Shown: positions 25,002 to 32,698 of the stretch, in pieces
Position numbering within the stretch: position 1 is the stretch's first letter
Layout of the letters: each line of letters begins with the position of its first letter
DNA from: Actinomycetota bacterium
Lineage (GTDB): Bacteria; Actinomycetota; CADDZG01; JAHWKV01; JAOPZY01
Length of the DNA: 64,000 bases
Assembly (NCBI GenBank): GCA_035765775.1
Contig: DASTWV010000004.1
Coordinates: forward strand, 21,936-85,935
Reading direction: 5' to 3'
Made by a program: the position numbers and the translations under genes
The notes under the pieces: generated by a model
What the model was told of the DNA's origin: nothing
Database searches by the model: none
The model's input: the letters and a program-made list of their open reading frames with translations, nothing else

Positions 25002-25793
25002 TTGAGCGGGGAGAGGTTCGTGCTGTTCGATTTCGGCCACACCCTGGTGGATTTCCGCCGGGTTCCCGCCGCGCTCTTCGCCGCCTACGGCGAGATCCGC
25101 AACCGGCTGATCCGGGAGGCGCACCACGAGGTGCCTGAGACCGAGGACCTCGCCCGGCAGATCACCGACGCCATGGACGCCCTGGTGCGGCGCTCCTACG
25201 AGGAGGCCCGCATCCAGGAGCTGGACGTCGTCGAGCTGCTCACCGAGGCCTTCGCCGGCATCGGGGTCCACCTCCCCCCGACGCTGGCCCGTGAGCTGGC
25301 CGTCCTGGACCACCGGGCCTTCTCGGGGTCGATCGCCGTGCCTCAGGCCACCATCGGCGTCCTGGAGGCGCTGCGGGAGCGGGAGGTGGGCATGGGGCTG
25401 GTGTCCAACATCACCCTGATGCCGCACCTCCTCCGGGCCGACCTCGAGGCCCTCGGGCTGGCGCCCTTCCTCGCTGCCACCGCGTTCAGCTCCGAGTTCG
25501 GCTGGCGCAAGCCGGACCGGCGGATCTTCGAGCACGTGCTGAGCGGCCTGGGCGCCCGGCCGACGCAGGCCGCCTTCGTCGGCGACCGGCTGTATGACGA
25601 CATCGGCGGCGCCCAGAAGGTCGGGATGCGCACCGTCCTCACCCGTCAGTTCCGCAACGAGCTCGACGGCGCCGAGCGCGCCGAGGCGCTGGCGGCGGGC
25701 GGCGATGTGGTGGCCACCCTGGAGCCCGACGCCGCCATCGACACGCTGGAGGACCTGCCCGCAGTCCTGGCGGGGTGGGGCTGGTGGAATTAG
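25002..25793 (+). CDS. HAD-superfamily hydrolase with variant motif I
   Basis: 263-aa HAD protein: motif I FVLFDFGHTLVDF, motif II LVSNIT, motif III lysine in FGWRKPDRRIF and motif IV FVGDRLYDDIGGAQ. A helical C1 cap lies between motifs I and II. In motif I the second Asp of the usual DxDxT is replaced by Gly (D-F-G-H-T). Other HADs with DFGGT or DLGNT keep phosphatase activity, but reaction details may differ. The frame begins at TTG 25002, close behind GAGGGG; no ATG fits before motif I. Confidence 0.85.
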   Translation: MSGERFVLFDFGHTLVDFRRVPAALFAAYGEIRNRLIREAHHEVPETEDLARQITDAMDALVRRSYEEARIQELDVVELLTEAFAGIGVHLPPTLARELAVLDHRAFSGSIAVPQATIGVLEALREREVGMGLVSNITLMPHLLRADLEALGLAPFLAATAFSSEFGWRKPDRRIFEHVLSGLGARPTQAAFVGDRLYDDIGGAQKVGMRTVLTRQFRNELDGAERAEALAAGGDVVATLEPDAAIDTLEDLPAVLAGWGWWN

Positions 25794-25838
25794 TGAGCAA
25801 TGCGAGACAATCTCGGTTCTGCCTATGAGGAGGCCACG

Positions 25839-28622
25839 ATGACCCAATCCCCGTCCCGCCCGCACCCGGCTGCCCGCCACCCGCTGGCCAGCGGCACCCT
25901 CCTCGCCCTGTTGGCGAGCCTCCTCATCGCCGCCCCGGGGACGCCGCTGGCGGGCCGGGCGGGGGCCGAGGTGGTGACGACCGGCACCATCTCGGAGATT
26001 GCGATCCCGACGCTGACCGCCGCCGCCGAACCGGTGGGCATCACCTCCGGGCCGGACGGCAACCTGTGGTTCACCGATGCCACCAACTCGGGCGTCGGCA
26101 AGGTGGCGACCAACGGCACCGGGGCCACGGTCCACGCCACCCTCACCCCGAGCGCCGAGCCGGTGGCCATCGCCTCCGACGGGTCCAACCTGTGGTTCAC
26201 GGAGTTCACCGCGCTGATCGATCAGGTCGGGCGCACCACCGTGGGGGGCGTGGAGACCGACTTCGGGGTCTCCACCAGCCTGAGCCTGGCCACCGGCCTC
26301 ACCCTCGGGCCGGACGGCCGGATGTGGATCGCCGAGAAGGGGGCCAACGCCATCGGGGCGATCGCGGCCAACGCCGGCGCCGGGACCAAGACCACCGACT
26401 ACCCGCTCACCGGCACCGTGCACCCGGAGGCGATCGTGTCCCTGGCGGGCAACCTGTGGTTCACCGAGCAGAGCACCGGCAAGATCGGGGAGATGAACAC
26501 CAGCGGGACGGTCCTGAACGAGTTCGCCGCGGCCACCGGCGTCGACGGCCTGGCGGCCGGGCCGGATGGGAACCTGTGGTTCACGGCCCCGGGTGTCGTC
26601 GGCCGGATGACCACCGGCGGGTCGGTGGCGACGTTCCCCATCGCCAGCTCGAACCCGACGTCCATCACCGCCGGACCGGACGGCAACCTGTGGTTCACGG
26701 ACCAGGGCACCAACAAGGTCGGCTCGGTCACCACCGGGGGCACCGTCCAGGAGTACGCCGTCCCCACCGCCGGCGCCTTCTCGAGCTCGACGAACATCCC
26801 GCCAACGGGCATCACCGCCGGGCTGGACGGCAACATCTGGTTCACCGAGCCCAACACCGGCAAGATCGGCAAGCTCCTGATCAGCCCGTCGGTGGCCATC
26901 GCCCCGGCCAGCGCTTCGCTCACCTTCGGCAGCCAGGCGATCGGCAGTGCCAGCGCCCCCCAGGTGGTCACCGCCACGTCAACCGGCGGGGGTACCCTGA
27001 GCATCGCCTCGGTCACCCTCGGGGGCACGAGCGCCGCCGACTTCCGGATCGTGAGCGACGGCTGCGGAGGTCAGGCCCTCATCCCGGCACACAACTCCTG
27101 CACGGTGTCGGTCGCCTTCTCGCCCACCACCGGCCCGCTCGGGGCCCGCAACGCCACCCTGACCTTCGCTGACGATGCCGGGACCCAGTCCCAGGTGGTC
27201 AACCTTTCCGGGTCCGCCACCAGCGGCGCCGGGTTCAACCAGAGCAGCATCAGCTTCGGCAACCAGGCGGTCAGCTCGACCTCGGCGCCGGTGACCCTCA
27301 CCTTCTCGAACAACGCGGGCGCCAGCTTCTCGGTGACCTCCACCAGCGTCACCGGCCCCAACCCCGATGACTTCCCCATCGTTGACGGGTGCTCCGGGGC
27401 GACGCTGGCTACCGGTCAGACATGCACCATCCAGGTCTCGTTCACCCCCGGCAGCCTCGGCCCGCGCAGCGCCATCCTGACCGTGACCGACGGGGCGCTC
27501 GGGAGCCCCCAGACCGTGCCGTTGTCCGGGACCGGGGTGGCGGCCACCCTGTCGTTCACCCAGACCCTGCTCCCCTTCGGCAACCAGCAGGTGGGGGTCA
27601 CCAGCACCTCCCGGGCGGCGGTGCTCACCAACGTGAGCAACTCGCCGGTGGCGGTCACCTCGACGTCCATCACCGGGGCGGCGGCCGGCGACTTCGCCGT
27701 GACGTCGGACAGCTGCTCGGGCACCACGGTGGCCCCGGGGGGGACGTGCGCCATTGGTGTGGTGTTCCACCCGAGCTCCCAGGGCATCCGGGCAGCCTCG
27801 CTCCAGGTGCACGACACCGGCATCGACAGCCCCCAGTCGATCACCCTCCTCGGGCGGGGCGTCGTGACGCTGGGGTACTGGCTGGTGGCCAGCGACGGCG
27901 GCATCTTCAGCTACGGCTCCGTGGTGTTCCACGGATCGGCGGGCGGCATCCACCTGAACAAGCCCATCGTGGGCATGGCGGCCACCACCGACGCCGGTGG
28001 GTACTGGCTCGTGGCCACCGACGGCGGCATCTTCAGCTACGGCGACGCCAAGTTCCTCGGGTCCACCGGGTCGCTGCGCCTGAACAAGCCCATCGTGGGC
28101 ATGGCCACGACCCCCGACGGCGGGGGCTACTGGCTGGTCGCCAGCGACGGCGGCATCTTCAGCTACGGCGACGCCACCTTCTACGGGTCCACGGGCTCGC
28201 TGCACCTCAACCGGCCGATCGTGGGCATGGTGCCCACCGTGGACGGTCACGGCTACTGGCTGGTGGCCTCCGACGGCGGCATCTTCAGCTACGGCGACGC
28301 CACCTTCTACGGGTCCACCGGGGCGATCCATTTGAACAAGCCCATCGTCGGGATGGCCGCCAGCCCCGACGGGGCGGGGTACTGGCTGGTGGCCACCGAC
28401 GGGGGCATCTTCTCCTATGGTGACGCCCGGTTCTTCGGCTCCACCGGCTCAATCCACCTCAACAAGCCCATCGTTGGCATGGCGGGGAGCGCTTCGGGGA
28501 ATGGGTACTGGATGGTGGCCACCGACGGCGGCATTTTTGCCTTTGGTGATGCGTCGTTCGACGGCTCAGCGGGCAGCATCCGCCTGAACCAGCCGATCGT
28601 CGGGATGGCGCCTGGTTTTTAA
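25839..28622 (+). CDS. Secreted propeller/ASH/six-repeat protein 1
   Basis: 927-aa secreted protein. ATG 25839 follows GAGGAGG by 6 bases. The Sec signal spans about 1-43. Residues about 45-345 form a Vgb/NHL-like beta-propeller with repeated GPDGNLWFT(D/E) motifs; the Vgb namesake is a streptogramin lyase, but its catalytic residues were not verified. Three choice-of-anchor D (ASH-like) domains follow from about 350, each with LTFG-QAIG / D-F----D-CSG motifs. From residue 679 there are six 42-residue repeats of the form [34 protein letters not shown]. Two paralogs follow. Extracellular binding or surface-layer display is inference; no anchor or sorting signal is seen at the C-terminus. Confidence 0.85.
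   Translation: [927 protein letters not shown]
27873..28619 (+). repeat. Six 126-base coding repeats (protein 1)
   Basis: Six in-frame copies of a 42-codon unit with conserved GYWLVA(S/T)DGGIF at the start and LN(K/R/Q)PIVGM near the end; the last unit is truncated by the stop codon. They are diverged in bases, so recent tandem duplication is unlikely. Confidence 0.9.
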
Positions 28623-28626
28623 GCAA

Positions 28627-28654
28627 CGGATTCAGCTTTTACGGTTCGAATCCG
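28627..28654 (+). terminator. Hairpin after secreted protein 1
   Basis: Inverted repeat CGGATTC / GAATCCG, perfect over 7 bases, with a 14-base loop that starts AGCTTTT, just after the stop of the first secreted protein. The rest of 28655-28886 shows no gene and holds the leader of the next paralog. Confidence 0.4.
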
Positions 28655-28886
28655 ATATGGAGTAAGTTCACGCGCCGGAGGAAGCCCAGGAAGGAGTACG
28701 GGAGGGCGGAGCACCATTAACGCGCGCTGAAGATTCGCTCAGGCGCCGGGATGAACGCGCTGAATCGGGTGCTGGCCTTGCTTTGCAGGGCAGCCAGAGG
28801 GTAGGAACAGGCAAAGCAGGAACACTCAGCATCAAAAACAACACAAACAAGGCAGCTTTGAAGTCCCGCTCACAAAGGAGATGCGT

Positions 28887-31622
28887 ATGCATGATCGCCG
28901 GTTGCGGTTGAGTTCAGCCCAGGTCGCCCTGGTGTCCCTCGTCGGCACAGTGCTGGCGGTGGCGCCCCTGGCGGCGTTGACGACTCCCGCCCAAGCGGCC
29001 ATCGGCACCCTCACGCAGTTCCAGCCCACGTCCAGCACGGGCGGCAACTGCCCCGGATCCGGCATCGTCCAGAACAACAGCAGCGACCCGGTCGGCCTGA
29101 CCACCCTCGGTGCCAACCTGTTCTACACCGATGCCGGCGAGGACCTGTCCGCCCCCAATTCGGGCGTGCCGGGCGGATCACCCGCTCCCAGCTGCCAGAT
29201 CGGGTCGTTTGACCCGGCGTCGCAGACCCTCTCCCTCTACCAGGTCGAGCCGCCGGGCGCGGTGACCGTCGCCATCGCTCCCGACGCGCAGGGCAACCTG
29301 TGGGCCGTGAACAACGGCAGCTCGACCAACGACATCGACTCCTTCACCGCCCAGGGCGGCAACCGGTTCGCGCCCGTGGGAGTGGCCGACCCAAACCAGA
29401 CAACCGGCACCGCCTCGCCGCAGCTGACCGACATCACCCCCGGCCCCGACGGGCGCATGTGGTTCACCGAGTTCGGGGCGGGCCGGATCGGCGCGATCAA
29501 CACCGAGGGCACAGGCCTCAGCATCTTCACACTGCCCGGCGGCCAGCCGCTCGGCACGACCACGACCGTGACCGAACAGCCTGAGGCCATTGTGGCCGGG
29601 CCGGACGGCAACCTGTGGACGACGGTGCAGGGCGGCAGGTACATCGGCGTGCTCGACCCGACCGGCCACCTGGTTCACCAGTTCGCCGCCGTGCCGCCTG
29701 CCGGCGACCCGGCCCCGTCCAACGCCGGGGTCGCGCTCGCCGGTCTCGACGGCATCACCGTCGGCCCGGACGGCGCCGGCGGCAAAGCGCTCTGGTTCAC
29801 CGCCGAAGGTGACCACAGCCCCGGGAGCCCGCCCTTCCGGCCGACGATGGTGGGCAACGGCGCCCTCGGCATGATCACCACGGGAGGTGCCATTCATACC
29901 TTCGTCCCGCCCGGCGACCTCCCCGGCTCGGGCAACGGGTTCGGCGCCTTCGCCCCCAACTCGATCATCGCCGGCCCCGACGGCAACATCTACATGACCG
30001 ACGTCTCCACCAGCTCGGTGTGGCAGTTCAACCCCACCACCCACGCCTGGCTCTCGGTCTCCGTGCCCGGGTGCCACGACCCCAACTCCAACACCAACAT
30101 CAGCCCCTTCTCCGGCAACGTGCAGCCCACCGGCATGACGGTCGGCCCCGATGGCAACGTCTGGTTCACCGAGAACAACACCTGCGGCGCACTGGATCGC
30201 GTATCGGTTGCGTCGGCCATCACGTTCTCGCCGTCGCCGCTGGCGTTCGGCACGCAGGGCGTCGGGACGGCGAGCTCTCTGGCGGTCACGGCAATGAACA
30301 CCAGCGGGGCGGCGATCAGCATCAGCAATGTCCAGGTGGTCGGCCCCAACGCCGGCGACTTCACCATCCCGACCAACACCTGCGGAGCGTCGCTCGGGTC
30401 CGGGGCGTCGTGCAGCGTCACCGTGCAGTTCAAACCCAGTGCCCAGGGCACGCGGACCGCATCCCTGCAGTTCACCGACACCGGATCGGGCAGCCCGCAT
30501 GCAGTGGTGCTGAGCGGCACCGGTTCCGGCGCCCCCACCTTGACCCCGAACAGCGCCACGTACCCCGATCAGGGGGTCGGCACCACCGGTAGGGCCATCG
30601 TGTTCAGCCTGAGCAACGTCACCGGAGCACCGGTGGCGGTCAACCCCGGCGGCGTCAGCGTGGGCGGCACCAACGCCGGCGACTTCCTGGTGCTGTCCGA
30701 CGGCTGCTCCGGCAAGACGGTGGCGAGCGGGTCCAGCTGCGCCGTGCAGGTCGCCTTCCGGCCCACCGCGCTTGGGGGCCGCTCGGCGTCGCTGTCCGTC
30801 GCCTTCGCCGGTGCCGGCAGCCCGCAGACCTCCAACCTGGCGGGGAGGGGCGTCGCCCCCGCCGCCAGCGGCGGCGGCTACTGGCTGGTGGCCACCGACG
30901 GTGGCATCTTCAACTACGGCAACACCTCGTTCTTCGGCTCGACGGGCTCCATCCACCTGAACCAGCCCATCGTCGGCATGGCCCGCACGCCCGACGGCGG
31001 CGGCTACTGGCTGGTGGCCAGCGACGGCGGCATCTTCAGCTACGGCGACGCCAAGTTCTTCGGCTCGACGGGCTCCATCCACCTCAACAAGCCCATCGTG
31101 GGCATGGCCTCCACCCCGGACGGCCAGGGCTACTGGCTGGTGGCGACCGACGGCGGCATCTTCGCCTACGGCGACGCCAAGTTCTTCGGGTCGACGGGCT
31201 CCATCCACCTCAACAAGCCCATCGTGGGCATGGCGCCCACCCTGGGCGGCGGTGGCTACTGGCTGGTGGCCAGCGACGGTGGCATCTTCAACTACGGCGA
31301 CGCCTCGTTCCACGGCTCCGCCGGGTCGATCCACCTGAACAAGCCGATCGTGGGCATGGCAGCCACGACCAGTGGGGGCGGCTACTACCTGGTGGCCACC
31401 GACGGCGGCATCTTTGCCTACGGCGACGCCCTGTTCCACGGCTCCGCCGGGGCGATCCACCTGAACCAGCCCATCGTCGGCATGGCGGGCACGCCCGACT
31501 CGGGCGGCTACTGGCTGGTGGCCAGCGACGGCGGCATCTTCAACTACGGCGACGCCGGCTTCTTCGGCTCCGCCGGGGCGATCCACCTGAACAAGCCGAT
31601 CGTGGGGATGACCGCCCGGTAG
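28887..31622 (+). CDS. Secreted propeller/ASH/six-repeat protein 2
   Basis: 911-aa paralog of the gene before it. The start is set at ATG 28887 because AAAGGAG then lies 6 bases upstream; the upstream in-frame ATG 28881 would leave no spacer. The third paralog has the same leader pattern. The signal peptide ends near PAQAA. A beta-propeller (about 40-435) carries [25 protein letters not shown] and [12 protein letters not shown] blades, with extra disulfide-capable Cys pairs. Two ASH-like domains follow (about 440-655). Six 42-residue repeats, with FNYG and FAYG variants, fill residues 664-911. Function as for the paralogs is unknown. Confidence 0.85.
   Translation: [911 protein letters not shown]
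30876..31619 (+). repeat. Six 126-base coding repeats (protein 2)
   Basis: Six in-frame 42-codon units as in the paralogs. The fifth begins GYYLVA instead of GYWLVA. The set ends exactly before the stop codon. Confidence 0.9.
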
Positions 31623-31650
31623 CCCCACCTGCAGTCCCGACGTTTCCCGG

Positions 31651-31678
31651 CCGGCCGGGGGCACCTGCCCCCGGCCGG
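31651..31678 (+). terminator. Strong GC hairpin after secreted protein 2
   Basis: Perfect 12-base stem CCGGCCGGGGGC / GCCCCCGGCCGG with a 4-base loop ACCT, 28 bases after the stop. No U-tract follows, as often in actinobacteria. It also separates this gene from the small downstream gene. Confidence 0.7.
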
Positions 31679-31792
31679 TGCGCGTCGGGAGGCGGCTCGC
31701 CCGGGATTGGCCGGGTGGGCGTCGCAACCGGCGACGCCCGAACGAGGACAATGACGCGACCCGATGCCCGCTATTCACGGAGGAGGCCTCAG

Positions 31793-32080
31793 ATGCGAAG
31801 CCACGCAATGCTCATTCTCTGCGACGCCTGCCGCAAGGAGATTCCAGATGAGGCCGCCAAGGAGGTGGTCTTCCAGGTGGATGGGGTGCGCTACCGGCTC
31901 GAATTGTGCTCGAGCTGTCTGGACGGCCAGATGGGCCTGCACCCCGATCACCGGTGGATTCCCGGCTTCCGCAAGCGTACCGCGCTGGCGTTCGTACTCC
32001 ATTCGGCCGACGAACTTCCCGGCCGGCTGGCCGGCACGGCCGGTCTTCCGGCGACTGTGGGCACCGCAGCGGCACAGTAG
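31793..32080 (+). CDS. Small Cys-rich protein, possible Zn-ribbon with Lsr2-like strand
   Basis: 95-aa protein with a well-placed GGAGGAGG Shine-Dalgarno before ATG 31793. The N-terminus has CDACRKEIPD and, 34 residues later, CSSC, a plausible four-Cys zinc site. Between them VVFQVDGVRYRLELC resembles the dimerisation strand pair of Lsr2-type nucleoid proteins, but the C-terminal DNA-binding domain of Lsr2 is missing, and the tail is a basic helix and Ala-rich end. A DNA-associated role is a guess. It stands alone between two secreted-protein genes. Confidence 0.7.
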   Translation: MRSHAMLILCDACRKEIPDEAAKEVVFQVDGVRYRLELCSSCLDGQMGLHPDHRWIPGFRKRTALAFVLHSADELPGRLAGTAGLPATVGTAAAQ

Positions 32081-32698
32081 TAAGGCACCATGGAGCGTAG
32101 TCACATTTCGGGTGAACAAGATGCTCGTACATAGTTGAGGAAGCGCGGGAACTCGGCTATGGAGCACGCCGAGATGGAGCTTGCCCGGCATTGAGCCCTG
32201 CTGCGCCACGTCTTCCAGCTCCCGGGCGGGGGCGGGCGGCATCGCCCTGCTCCCGGAGCGCTCGCCTGGGCGTCACGGCGCACGCTCACCCCTGGGTCAA
32301 GCCGGTCAAGCCGGTCAAGCCGGGCCCGGGACATGCGCGGCCTCCTATCGGCGATCGGCCCCGCGAACGGGCGGTTCAACCATAGAACCTTGCCACGCGG
32401 CCCGGCGGTGTGAGCAATTCAAGCTATTCGAGAGGACCTGGGCGTGCTCACAGGGGGCACACAGACACTGTTCGCGGTCTTGAAGCAAGCCATCAGGAAG
32501 CGGCTTCCTGCGCCGCTCGGAGGATTAAAAATGGTCTCGATCCTGTTAAATACCCCCGCATCCCTCTGTGTACATCGGTAATTTCCCTTGCTTTCCCCGT
32601 TTGTTCGCGGTAGAAACGGGTACCTAGCAGAGCCGGTACCGTCCGGCCCCCTCCCATACCGGATGCCTTCAGACGTCCGTCTCGCAAAGGAGTTGTGT
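32081..32698. other. 618-base region without a supported gene, leader of protein 3
   Basis: No credible coding frame is seen. Contents are three perfect direct copies of GTCAAGCCG at 32296-32322 and a 17-base palindrome CAGGAAGC-G-GCTTCCTG at 32494-32510. The final 20 bases match the leader of the second paralog (both have CTC(A/G)CAAAGGAG). GC is lower towards the gene. The long untranslated stretch could carry promoter elements or a structured leader, but I recognised no known riboswitch. Confidence 0.5.

Noticed and set aside
27873..28619. Regular 126-base repeats that could suggest a CRISPR-like or satellite array
   Set aside because: The repeats keep the reading frame, vary at synonymous sites and encode the 42-residue protein unit.
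28641..28654. GGTTCGAATCC, which looks like a tRNA T-loop
   Set aside because: No acceptor, D or anticodon arm can be formed around it, and the bases fit better as the right half of the hairpin CGGATTC/GAATCCG.
32181..32483. A 100-codon frame in the long gap before secreted protein 3
   Set aside because: It has no Shine-Dalgarno, atypical codon use and no recognisable protein features.
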